A DNA stretch of 64,000 nt from Solenopsis invicta (taxonomy: Eukaryota > Arthropoda > Insecta > Hymenoptera > Formicidae). Of this stretch, positions 23,081 to 34,939 are shown piece by piece. The translations under genes and the position numbers were made by a program. The notes beneath the pieces were generated by a model. The model was given only the letters and a program-made list of their open reading frames with translations, was not told where the DNA came from and ran no database searches. The stretch covers positions 11,676,141 through 11,740,140 of the forward strand of contig NC_052670.1 of assembly GCF_016802725.1 (NCBI RefSeq). The letters are read 5' to 3'. Within the stretch, counting starts at the first letter, position 1. Each line of letters opens with the position of its first letter.

Positions 23081-25462
23081 ATAAGCCCCGCGGCGGACGA
23101 TTTCAGGTGGAAATGCGGCAATCTGCAAAGTCTATTACGTCGTTAATCGCGGATGTTATTTTCGTTTCCGCCGTCGACGTCGCGTCAGGGACGTTTATTT
23201 GCCTCTCCCCCTCCCCCTCTGCGCTCGCGCGTGCGAAGCTCGAGCCTTCGACAGCATATAAATCAATCTCCGACGCGATCGCATAAATCTTTGTGGCGCG
23301 CGGCCTATGCGCAAACCGCACGTATCCCACGTGTTGCGGCACATGCTTAATGATCTGTGATCGTATTTTTCAAACATCACCCACGGGGGAATAGAGAGAG
23401 CACTCGACGCCCCCCGGCGGAATATTCTTAGCGTTAAAAGCTATCCGCGGTGACCGTTGTTCACGCGATGACTGATTCACCTGTGAAAGCACATTTTATG
23501 TAACGTCATTCGAAAAAATCGAACGGACTTGCATCAAATATGACGTATTTCAAATAAATCAATGTCGGTGTACGTCGGTATAAAATTGACGAACGCAATA
23601 CTAAAATGTAGAAAATGTCGACGCGGCGCAGCTAACCGCTGCCAAAATACGTCATTTGAGATTGATTTTGCCGATATTACTACATAATGTTATATATATA
23701 ATTTTATTACTTAATTTACTAATACATTGCGTGTTTCAATTCGTTATTTTAATACATCTTATGATTAGCTTATTGTACGTCAATTGAAATCAATTTTTAT
23801 GTGACACTTTTGTATACCAAATTAAATAATGACTTTGATTTTTATATTGAAATTGCCGCCATATTTAGCATGGGATAAAAATCATAATCACTTGTTAAAT
23901 TTCGAAATTATATCAGTTTTACTTTTTTATTATCATTGATACTAATAAAAACAGGTACTAATAATTTGCCGTAATAACTGCCAGTGTTGACCCACTGCAA
24001 TTAAAGCAACGTCGAAAAGATTCAAGGAACTTTTGCATTGGCCCAATAATACATGGAAATCTGCGCTTATGAGCCACGTATTTCTCCCCGTGTAAATATT
24101 GCGCGCAGCGTTTACGAAATTAATTGGCCTTCGTCAAAGATAGGAACGTTCTAAAATCGAAGCTCGTACGAGTATTGGCTCTCTTGCATCTGCCGAGCCG
24201 CTGCTAGCGATTCTTCACTGTCTTCCAGGGTGTTCGCTGCAGACTCGGATCGTTATGCGAGATACCACTGACAGGGAGAAAGGGAAGGGATTATACCTCT
24301 ATATTCTAGCAGACCTATTACATTATATTCAGGATTTACTATCACCTCTTTGTCAGTGCTCACAAAATGGGCAAGGTGTGCCCGGCAGGACCCGGGATTA
24401 TTTGCGAAGAATGGGAAAAGGTGAAGTTACCGCGGCGGAAAACTAGCGCGCCACACGGTTGCTCTATTCTCGAATGGAAAATAGTCGGTTCGCGTTTATA
24501 GCGGAAGACGCATTCAATCCAGCCAGATGAAAGCTATTGAGCCCCGAACTTTTTTAAAGGGTTTTCTCTCCGACCCTTTATCCTCGCGAACCGAGTTTAC
24601 TGGAAAGAAAGGAGTTCAGCATTGATGAGCCGGTTGTACGAAACGTATGAAACGTATATTGTACTGTATTTTTTGAGCAGATATAATGAAGATGTATCAA
24701 CGCTTTTGATATAATCGGGAGTTAAATAAAATTTATTATTGCTCAATATTTAAAGCGCGGCTCGTTGTTGTAACCACAAAATTAAATAATGTAAAGGTTG
24801 AGAACAAATCAAAATACGGAAATAAATTACAATAGTTAAATATATTACAAATTATACGTGCTATGTGTGCAGTGAAATTGCAGAATTGACTTATCTTTAC
24901 TAATCTAACGAAATTACCTTCCATATCGCAATTTCTAAGAACTCTTGTAAATTAAACTCTTTTATCCGTCGTGGACTTTAATTAATCAAATTTATTGTTG
25001 ATTATTAGAACTTTTACGCCTTATTGTCTTACGAAAGCCTGCACATAATCGACTTTTGACTTGCAATGTACGACAGCTGCTAATTGAAAGACTTCGCGGG
25101 CCATTTAATGCAGATCCATTAGTTTCATTAATCACGGATCATCGGTCTTACATCATTTTGACACTTTATCCTTTGACTCTGTTTTCGATATTATTTCATC
25201 GGTGCACATGTTACCGCTTTATATTGTTAACTCTTGCACATTTTATTGTTACTACTTTTGCTAATTAATTTTGTACTAGTTTAATTAATATATACGATAG
25301 AAAAAAATTTATAAACATTTCGAAACTAGTATCCCAATTTATTGTACATCATATTGTGCAATTCGTAATATATTAGTAGATATTTAACTCTCATAACATT
25401 TATATTTTGATCGTTTTCGACCTTTGCATTATTTCTAATTTATTCTTCAGAATATTACTTCT

Positions 25463-25633
25463 GCTTGTGAGAAAAAAAATTATCAACTCGACTAAATTTT
25501 TCAATTTGATTAAATTTCTTCAGCTCAACTATTTATATATTTAATTTAAATATATAAATAAAATACTTAAACTGAAGAAAGTTAATTAAATTAAAAATTT
25601 TAGTCACGTAAACAATTCTTCTTTCTCAGTGTG
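25463..25633. mobile_element. Fold-back MITE-like hairpin with CTGAGAAA-type ends
   Basis: The right end read in reverse is CACACTGAGAAAGAAGAATT and the left end is TGCTTGTGAGAAAAAAAATT. The arms continue GACTAAAAttTTxAATTTxATTAA, CTTCAG and a symmetric centre tatatatttaatttaaatatata. The element is about 171 bases and non-coding. Confidence 0.68.
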
Positions 25634-25707
25634 ATAATATAAGAATGAATATGATCCACTCATTAAAAATTGTTCTTTTGTAATATCTCAAAATGGGAGA
25701 AGTTTAA

Positions 25708-25746
<39 letters not shown>

Positions 25747-28700
25747 AATGTGAATTTTGTGGGAAAAAATCTGCAAATAACATTTCATGATAAATTAAAA
25801 TTACGTTGCCTACGGCTTGATACTTTTTCATAGACTTGTAGCTTTGTTCAGCCCCGGCTGCGACAGCATCGGCACGGTTCCGTTTAGGCAGAAGCTGCTG
25901 AAGTTTGCTGTCGAACTTGGCGAACGGTCGTCACATGGGGGGTATCCGTCGCCTTTGAAGCGTGAAAATTGCACGAACAATGGGGTCGGCGTTGCTGGAA
26001 GGAGATGGTGCGGCGAGGCAAACGGTGTCGATGTCGGCGCCGCGGGTAGGAAGGGAAGAGAAGGAAAGGCCGTGAACCACAGGGAGATGATGCGGTCGGC
26101 GGTCGGAAAAGCGATGGAGCTTGGAAGGAGCGACTCGCTTTGCCGTGAAACTTCTGTCGGTCCCCCGCGCGCGATATACTTTCCACGGAGTTTAACCGCA
26201 TTCACGCTCGTCGGGAGCAGATTTGTAATTCGCCGGCACACGTCGTCGTCGCTGATCTTCCTGCGCGATGACCTACTTCCGCCGGTATTTATTTACGAGG
26301 AACTTATAAGCCGGAACCGTAGGGACACGGGTATGCTCCCTTTAGTCACTTCAGAAACCGCCAACAGATGCTGGCCATCGAGAAAAAAGTTACGCGCGAC
26401 TCGCGCTTTCATTGCCTTCTGACGGTTTTCTCTCGTGGATTTAGACTGACATCGTGTGAATGACGATTTTACAGGTCGTAGCCGAAAGGCGCTTTTAAAA
26501 CTTCTCTTCCTTCCTTTCCTCGTTGAAAACTTTTCATTTTTCCAATGGCACCTTAAATGAGAGAAGCGAGTTATCGAAAGCTAAGGAAAAAACAGATCTT
26601 GTATTTTTTTACGAACGTATTTTTCGATACGATAACTTTTTCTGGCACTTCTTCTTCCATTAAAGTCGTATTTTATTACGTTATGTTCAAATGGTCAAAA
26701 TACGTCACCTAAAGAGAAATTTGTCATAATCATTTATACGTAATTTTATCATGATTATTATGCGATTTTGTTCTAAATTTTAAGAAGAAAAAAACATTAG
26801 TGGAACCGCTATTTTGCATTAATTTTTATTTTCTACAAAAAATTGCAAATATGTTTGTTTTTCTGCAATTACGAAATGTAAGATAATTACTGAAATGGAA
26901 AAAATATTTTATGTTCTGTTATAAGCTAATTACAATGATGTGAAGTATTATTTCTTCAGCGTCGAATTAATATGCAATTTATAATCCATTTTTCCTTACT
27001 TTTATTCTATCGCAAAGCACCATCTTCATTTTTATTATAACAATTTGCATTTTTCTATATCGTGAAAAGCAAAGAAAAGAAGAAAAGTTGGACTATCGAA
27101 GGCGGAAGTCAGCGATGCGTGGCTTAAAGGATTCGAGAAAGTTGGCTTCCCTTTTTTATTTTATTATGTACATATCTCGCGATGTGTATACATGTTCGCT
27201 TCTTTATTTTTATACCGATCAGTTGAGCTTCCATCGAAGTTAATTGTAAAAACTCTTGGTCGATAATATCTACGAGAAAGTTCACAGCAATTATTCTCGT
27301 CGATTCTCTCTCTCTAGTTGGTCGCAGTCACTACTCTGATTTTTGCTCATTCCTCTATTTCCTCTTGCATTATTGTTTTATTCTCTTTTCATTATTAGTT
27401 AATCTAACTTATTCAAGATAATCTTCGCGAATTTAGTAGAGAGTTACCGTTGTATAAACACGCTGCATGAATGTAATTATCTATAACTAGAAATCTGTAA
27501 ACTGATGTCTACTTATTACGCGTAAACAGACGAGAATATCAATAAATAAAAATGTTCCACGGTGATGATAGGACTTTACAATACAAATTTCCGCATCGTT
27601 TAAAAATTTTTTGTACAACATGTTATTACTATAAATAATTGCGTCAACGTTAATATACATACAATAAATACAAAAGTGGATTGAATCTTGCAGACTATAT
27701 TTGATGGGCATCGCGCCGCGACTATGTAGATTTCAGGGTATTTGAATCAGCATAGAAGTGAGCATAGAAAGAATACGAAATGTAAGAACGTCGTCTGAAA
27801 AGATTTCGTTTGCACATCCGTTTTTCTTCTGTGCAATGGCATGGTATTTCCTCCAATCTTTACCTTCCTTTATAGCACTTTTATTGAAACTTCGTTGTTA
27901 TTTCAGGCAATCGGAGATAACTTTCATTTACATTGAAATTTGCATCTTTGAATTTGCATTCGATGTATAGCAGTGAATTCAGTTGAAAAATATAGTAGAG
28001 CGAGAGCTACATTTTTGACACCTTTCACGCGTTAAATAAAGTCGTGCCGTAAATGAATTTTACTTCAGCAACGAAGAGCCTTATGTCACAGCGCCGGCAA
28101 ACTGCTGGTTAACACCGCTTTAACTTTGATATCATATTCAGCTTTTTAATGACTCGCTTAATAGCGTTACCCATAAGTGTGTGTGTCGCAAGCGAAACGC
28201 GTTTAAGCGTTATACCGTAAAATGATGTAAGTATTGCAGCTAAAGCACCTCCAAGGAAATTATTAGTATAAAGCATTTAAGTTATATATTATAGTTTATA
28301 ACATATTTTATAGACACATTATGTCCATAATTTAACAAGCGTATCTATTTTCTCCGTGTTAAGCTGTTATGTGTATTTTTTTTTATGAGTTTCCCAATTA
28401 TGTGAGATTGGCTGACTTTTGAAATCATGCACATTTCTTATACGAAATCGTGATTCCTTCTCAGATCTCTTCTGCTTTTTCTTTTGCGTTTGACTCACCC
28501 TTCGATCTTTCGTCGCTGATAACTTCTTTAAGTTTGCATTCGAAATGGTTCTGAGAACTTCAGTGTAGAATGACATCGCGTTTTTCCGAAGGTTTGTGAA
28601 TTTAAAAAGAAGAGAGAATTGTCCGCGGTGATATTTTAAAGTTTTAGCGAGACTTATTAATGTATTAATTATAAAATATTGTTCCGGAAGATTTGAGATC

Positions 28701-28788
28701 TGACCCATATATTCTTAATTGATAAAATGGATTTAGTTTTCCTTATAAAGGAAAATAAAAATAAATTTATTTTGTCAATTAAGAACAG
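25634..28788. other. No gene seen; CpG-rich patch 25830-26420
   Basis: The patch contains a 201-codon plus frame and a 137-codon minus frame overlapping each other. Neither starts with a signal peptide or contains a domain I recognise. The rest is AT-rich. Confidence 0.45.
25708..25746. repeat. (CT)n microsatellite
   Basis: A CT run with a single ttct interruption. Confidence 0.95.
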
Positions 28789-29295
28789 TCATATCTTAAA
28801 ACATTATCAAAAATATAAAAATTCTATAGAATATTCTATTACGTTTGAGTATCTGTGTAAAATTTGAGCATAATTCACTTATTGGTTTAAAAGTTTTTAA
28901 TTTTTCTTTACTCTTGATTTTTATGTGAAATTGCATTTTGCAGTACTTATTTGATGGGAAAATAGCATTACCCAATAAAATCAAATCTTTTATATATACT
29001 AATAACTCTAATAAATATTTGTACAAAAATTTATTTCGATCCTCTTGCTCGTTTAAAAGTTAATTGTTTAAAATTGCAAAATATAGTAATTTTCGCTGCA
29101 AATTTCATTATAAATAGAATTTTTCATTATTTTCTTCTTTGCAGTTAGTTTCTGAATCAAAATTCGGGCATTCGCGACTAAAATTTTTTGTTATTGATTA
29201 GGAGAAAAAAGAAATAAACCTAGAGAAGCCTTCAGTTTTTAAATGATAATAACTCTTTTTTAGCTCCTATTGTATAGACAAAACATCTTTAATCG
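28789..29295 (+). repeat. Dispersed AT-rich repeat family R1, copy 2
   Basis: This second copy of the about 500-base family begins near tcatatcttaaaac and ends near caaaacatcttta. Between those ends it keeps the block order of the other copies, including tttgatgggaaaatagcattac, aatatagtaattttc and tttcttctttgcag followed by ttagtttctgaatc. It lacks the internal 120-base segment of copy 1. No open frame is shared by all three copies, which argues against coding function. Confidence 0.72.
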
Positions 29296-32200
29296 AAAAC
29301 ATATTATTTCATGCATCATCCGAAATGTTGATATAATGCCGTGTCAACTTATGTGCCATTACGTCTGATTTTTTAGTCATGTTAAACAACAAAAGATATC
29401 ATTAGCTGTCTTTCTATTATATAACCATGTATAGAAAAGTACAAAAGAAATTAACAAATTCGACTTTTTCTTTTATTTTTATTTTTTTTAAATATATAAA
29501 TGTATATGATTGAAAAGGAAAGTATAAGGAGATACCCTTCAAATGCCGCATATCAGCAAACAATGCTGTTTGTTCTGTGGAAAATGCGACGAGAGAATTC
29601 TGCGGTTCAGCCGACGTCGCCCCTACCCGAGGCAACTATATCGTACATTTCAACGGGGACAAGCTTTTCTTCGAGGAGTAACTATCGGATGGGACTTGGC
29701 TTGGTTCCATTACGTGCGTAACAACGTGTTCTCGCGACTTCGCCTCGTTATTTCCCGGCGCTTTCGTCGACGTAGGATCTACGACGAGGCTCTCTCGCGG
29801 ACGGGGCTTGCGCGACGGACTCGGAACAACGGGCAACGGTGGTGATACCACTCTCCAATTTGCGACTCGAACTCCTCGAATCTCCTCATCCGGAAAGGCA
29901 CGACAGAAGTTTCCCTTTCTAACTCACCTTCCTCCACTCCCCCTTTCGCGGACGCGAAGAGATACTTATTAATATCCTTCCCCTCCCCATTTCTTGACAT
30001 CGTGCTCTCGTCGGCCGAAACTTTGTAAACGCACGCCGGAAACCTCGTCGCTCACGACGACTTGTTTAGATGTTCCGCAAAGTGCTCCGTATTGCGAAGC
30101 TTGACGTTGAACGTTGCGGCGGGCGCAGCACAATATCAGAAGCGGAAGACGCCGTCAGAAATGCCTCGTTCACGGTGGAGGCCTCATTTCCGCGTGCATC
30201 GCTCTATCGACGTTTTCGAGCGCGGGAACAGTTGCCCGCGCTCGCACGGGTAAATGATGCGCGCGTTGTAACTTCCGGCGACCGCGCTGGCGCGTAACGT
30301 ATTATGTATACTGGAAATTCTCTAATGACAATAGTAAAATCAAACATTCGATTGTGTGCAGAGTTTCCAACACTTTCCGGAACCGTTGGGAGATGTCGCG
30401 CGTCCAAAGTTGGTATTCCAACAAATGTGGATGCCCCTGCGTTAAAAATTTTTACATTTTTACATCTTGTGCGTCTGTTCATTGAAATTGAAGATTTTAA
30501 TCCAAATTCCAAGGAAAGCTTCAATAAAAAATTAACATTGATTCATTGGGAGTGCAAATTAATTTCGTGTCTTTACATTTCTCATGTTTTATAATTTTGT
30601 TTGAAAACTAAATAGTTTCCCGCTATTTTGCGATTTGTAAGTATCTTTTAAAATATTAAAATTCTATATATTTTGGCAGGCGTTATAACTTCATGAAACA
30701 GCTGTGATGGCGATCGATAAATAGCATTCGAGCCAGTGCGTTCTTTTCGCATTTCAATTAAAGAAGAATGTTTTTGAAGCTCCGGAGCTTCTAAAGATAA
30801 TTTGTTTCGCTCTAGGTAAAGACGCTGTGATATATAAACGCGTAAAAAGTGGTTCCAAAGGTTTTGGAACAGAGATTTTGACCTTTCAGATCGATAACGT
30901 CCGGGTCAACCGCAAAAGTTTGATGAGGAGCTCAAGGAACTGTTAATTGAAAACTGAAAGTTGGAGTAAAGTTATCGAAAATAATGGAGATTATTTCGAA
31001 TATTAAATGTGTGCTTGTCTTTTTGTGAATAAACTTTAAATTTTATGAAAGAAGACACCTAATTAATTTGCACTCTTAATATTTTAAGCTTTGTTCTTCT
31101 TTTAACTTTAAGCAATTACTTAATGCTTGCGTTTATTTAAATTATTTTAGATGCTTTCTAAACAATCTAAATCTCGCAGAGTACAACATTACCATGAAAA
31201 AGTGAAAATTAAATTTTTGCCATTTTTCGAATGATTTGTCACTCAAATAAAAATGAAAATTCACTCCTATGAAGCGAAAATTGAGCTTGTGCAATTTTTT
31301 ACCTCTACGTGGTTCAGGGTTAGGTAGTAACTAATTAAAAAGTGAAAAAGTTAATATTTTTTAATTTAACTTGTTAGTTTTAAATAATTTAATTTTTAAC
31401 TTTAGCTAGTTATTAATTTTGAAACATATAAACTTTAATCTATTAACTTTTTTAATAAGTTAAAAATTTATCTACGTAAAAGAAAAAATAAATTTTCCCG
31501 TAAAAAGAAACAATATTTCTTTGTTATTTCATATAAACTTATTTTACAAATAAAATATATTTTTGCGAACTATTTGTAAAATATATTTGTTCGCTGATCC
31601 ATATTACCATATGATTGTTTTGAGTAAGCTAACTTTAAAAACTTGCGAATTTCTAATTTTAAATGAAATATGCTTTTCAAAATTAATTTTTAACGTAAAT
31701 TAATTTAATCTTAATATAATTTTTAATTTAGTTTTTTGTTTATGTAACTTTTAACGTAACTAAATTAATTTTATAAACCATTAACTTTAACTTAATTTAG
31801 TCAAAAGAAATATATTAACTTTCTCAACTCTGACGATATTTAGAGACTAAGTATATTTAAAAAGTAAAAACACACACTGTGCAATTAGCAAAATACGTAT
31901 CGCGATCAACGCATTCTAGTTTGCTTTCGATAATCTCAGAAAGTTTAATGCGCAGAAAAGGTTTCAGAAGCGTATCTATACTTCTCTCAAAATATTTGGA
32001 CGAAGTATACCGCGTTGATGTTTTCCTTTGCGATCAACACGGCTATAAAACGCTCGAGCAACACAGTACAAGAACGTCATACAGTAAATGGTCCACTGAA
32101 ACGTCACGTTAAATCTGGGGTGCACACTGGTTGCATCCTCCAAAGTCTCAGTATCTTTCAATATCTCTAGAATTCTTGAGAATTCGCGATATAAAATATC

Positions 32201-33043
32201 GATTTGAGCTAAGCTTCGACAATTTTCACGCTGATCCTAATCTTAAAACTTCAACGAATATATTTTTACGTCCCTCGTCGTTTAAAGATGATCGACAGTA
32301 ATAGGACCATTGTTTCCGTAAAAATTTCATAGTTATGTAGCAAAAAAGTAGCTGGATTTCTTCTCGCGTCGCGTAATGCACTAACGGCGTTTTTCGGGCA
32401 TTGATCTTGACGAGTACGTTCGTAAAAACGCCGATCGACGTCGCATTGTACGTGAATGGGCGCGAGCCCATCTGTCGCAACGGCAATTCTATTAGCCACG
32501 AGTGGATATACAAAATTTTTTATTCCTTCGGTTTACGACGTGCGCAGCCGTATTACCCATTCGCTTCGCCCGCGTTACGCTCTCGACGCCATCCTTTTAC
32601 CTCCCTTCCGTCTTTAACGCGAGCGCGTCTTCCTCACTTTTTCTTCGCCGCGCCGCGCCGCGGCGGTGCAATTCCCTCCGCGACGCTAAATGTGTAAGCG
32701 ATAAAAGTATCTCTGCTGGGAGGGAAACGCGTCGTTTTATGTACCCTCTGCATTTCCTTAAGGTCCGACTAGATACCCGTAAATTCGTGAAACATTTTCA
32801 GGGAGGGTCTCCCCGTCCGAGGAAAGAGAAATGTCTTCGCGTTCCCCATTCAACGGCGTCGGAAAAGCCAATTGTAAAATTTTTTTTTTAACAGGTCGAA
32901 AAACGAATGTTTTCCACCGTGACAAACTGACGGTTTTTAGAACGTGCAATTGTTAATGAAAAAAACTTGCATTAACTGACGTTTAATTACAGATAAAATA
33001 ATAAAATACCGAAGTGCCTTTATCATGTTGTCATATAATGTGC
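29296..33043. other. No gene seen; CpG-rich patches and TTAACTTTTAA-rich stretch
   Basis: CpG-rich patches lie at 29540-30300 and 32380-32860. About 31320-31830 is packed with gttaa/ttaac motifs in both orientations and may be an old inverted-repeat element too decayed to delimit. Confidence 0.45.
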
Positions 33044-33283
33044 ACTGAGAGAAGAAATTGTAGTGGTGGCAACCATACAAATTTTGTTAATAGAATTATA
33101 ATATACAGTTTACTATATTATAGTTAATATATCCTATAATATAGTAATTTCAACTATTTTTTTATTGGTTCTCTTAACCATTAATTATAATATAGTTCAC
33201 TTAACTATATATTATAATTCTATTAACAAAATTTGTATGGCTAGCCCCTTATACTTGCTACCACTACAATTTTTTCTCTCAGT
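33044..33283. mobile_element. Fold-back MITE with ACTGAGAGAA ends
   Basis: The ends ACTGAGAGAAGAAATTGTAG and, in reverse, ACTGAGAGAAAAAATTGTAG match almost perfectly. They are followed on both arms by TGGTxGCAA and then CATACAAATTTTGTTAATAG and AATTATAATATA. The element is 240 bases with a nearly complete stem, making it one of the best preserved fold-backs in the window. Confidence 0.8.
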
Positions 33284-34891
33284 CTGCAAAATAACAAAAA
33301 TCTACTCTCTGGAAGAAGCGAGTTTGTATAATACCTGAACAAAAATTGGTACATGATCATTTGAAACACGTCGACTTTTTTTTGTCCCCGACACTCTTTG
33401 GTTATTTTATTTCTCTTTATTACATACTAATCTAGTTTGGCAAGGAACATGTGAATATCGATTTTCGTGTCACATGGAAAATCGAGTGTCGGTACGATAA
33501 CAATTACCGCTAAACGACGGACGATGAGCGCTCGAACGGGAATACGAAACACGGTCCCGTGCAACCGCCATCAGTACCTCATTAATAACGTCAGTCACTC
33601 GTGGCACCGGTGATTTAGCGGGATCGCGCAGACACACGACAAGTCCCTCTTTCCTCTTCCCTTCCCCTCTTCTATCCCCTCGGAGATCAACGGGCTTTCG
33701 CGAAAGAGAGAATAATGACGCTCGACGTTGATCTTAAGCCGAGTTCGTCCGCTCGCGAAATTGCGATTAACGGAGACGCTTTCTTCGTTTTCCCGGCGAC
33801 CGTCTAGCCGATAGCGGCGAAATTAAGCGCGGCGCTTATTTATGCACCGCAATTGACGGTAACAGCCAGAGAGTGTCCGTTATTAAACACCAGCTGGCGA
33901 AATTTCCGCCCGGTAACGGGTAAACTGCAAGCAGAAGCGTGCCCGCGGTGTAATCTTAAGTGGAAAGCAATGCTCTCCCATTACACGGTGGCTTGCGCTT
34001 TAATTAATCTTTCACTGCTATCGGAAACTCGCAACTAGACCTGAAAGTATCCGCTACTAGCTCGTAAATAAATAAAATGGCTTCCGATGGCTGGCGCTGA
34101 CCAGGGCAACTCCGGCATGCCTTTCTTACGTGCATCAGATCCCAGAAGGGTTGTATATCGGAAAGGGAATCTATTAGCTACACATGCACTACCGTAAAGT
34201 GGAACAAAAGGAATACGTCACAAATCCGTTGCTCTCCAAGTCACATTTATCAATTGCAGTTGTGTGCTTTCTAAAGCTAAACGCTTAAGGCAATAAATAT
34301 TTCCTCAAGTTACAATTTGGCTTAAGATCGAGTAAAAAAAAATAAAATAAAATATCTACCTGTTTCATTTAACGATTTCACACGTAAAAGCCATTAGACA
34401 TGGTCAACGTATATTTTGTAACTTGTGCAGATATTTTTGGCGTCTTAAAAAAAGTTTTGAAGAAAAATTGGAGCAGCATATCAAAGTTGCGATTCCATCA
34501 TAAATTTGTACGTATCCGAAAATTAGCTCCGCTTTATCATTCAGTAATCCAAAGTTCAAAAATCGCACAGCCAGCAGGATCGATCTGCAGTCTCTCCCTC
34601 GCGGCCATAATTTATGGGGAGAAGCTTGCGTCTGCTCGGCAATTGTACCTTCTTCAGTTCAGCTAAAACGGATTCCCACTTGGCATGGGCGACCGGAAAC
34701 CCGCGCACCGATTATGCAAAACGATCGAACGTAACGATAACAATTAAGTGGAAGTATTCGTAGGGTGCTAGCTAGTTCGCGAACGCGAGCACGAAGATCG
34801 TATTCGCTTTTCCTCTTTTCTCGAGAAGCTTTGTGGACACCGCGGGGGATGACTTCCGATCTGGCACTGTGCATTCGGCGTGGAGTCCAGG

Positions 34892-34939
<48 letters not shown>

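Larger units (their letters stand above)
21575..25462. other. No gene seen; largest CpG-rich block 21960-23450
   Basis: The block holds the two trinucleotide microsatellites, cgcg-rich sequence and a Z-DNA-prone tract. Its frames are Arg/Ala-rich and opposed. This could be a promoter or enhancer block. After 23500 the sequence is AT-rich with nothing recognisable. Confidence 0.5.

Noticed and set aside
23520..23680. Apparent inverted repeat around two tgacgta-type motifs
   Set aside because: The two segments match weakly and mostly in direct orientation. No consistent arms could be drawn.
25817..26422. 201-codon plus-strand open frame
   Set aside because: It lies in a GC-rich patch with a 137-codon open minus frame. 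It shows no recognisable domain, signal peptide or splice context.
28367..28708. 113-codon minus frame rich in Lys
   Set aside because: An AT-rich chance frame with no recognisable domain or promoter context.
31320..31830. Possible large inverted-repeat element made of ttaac/gttaa motifs
   Set aside because: Low-complexity AT sequence gives many spurious pairings, and no unique arms or ends could be fixed.
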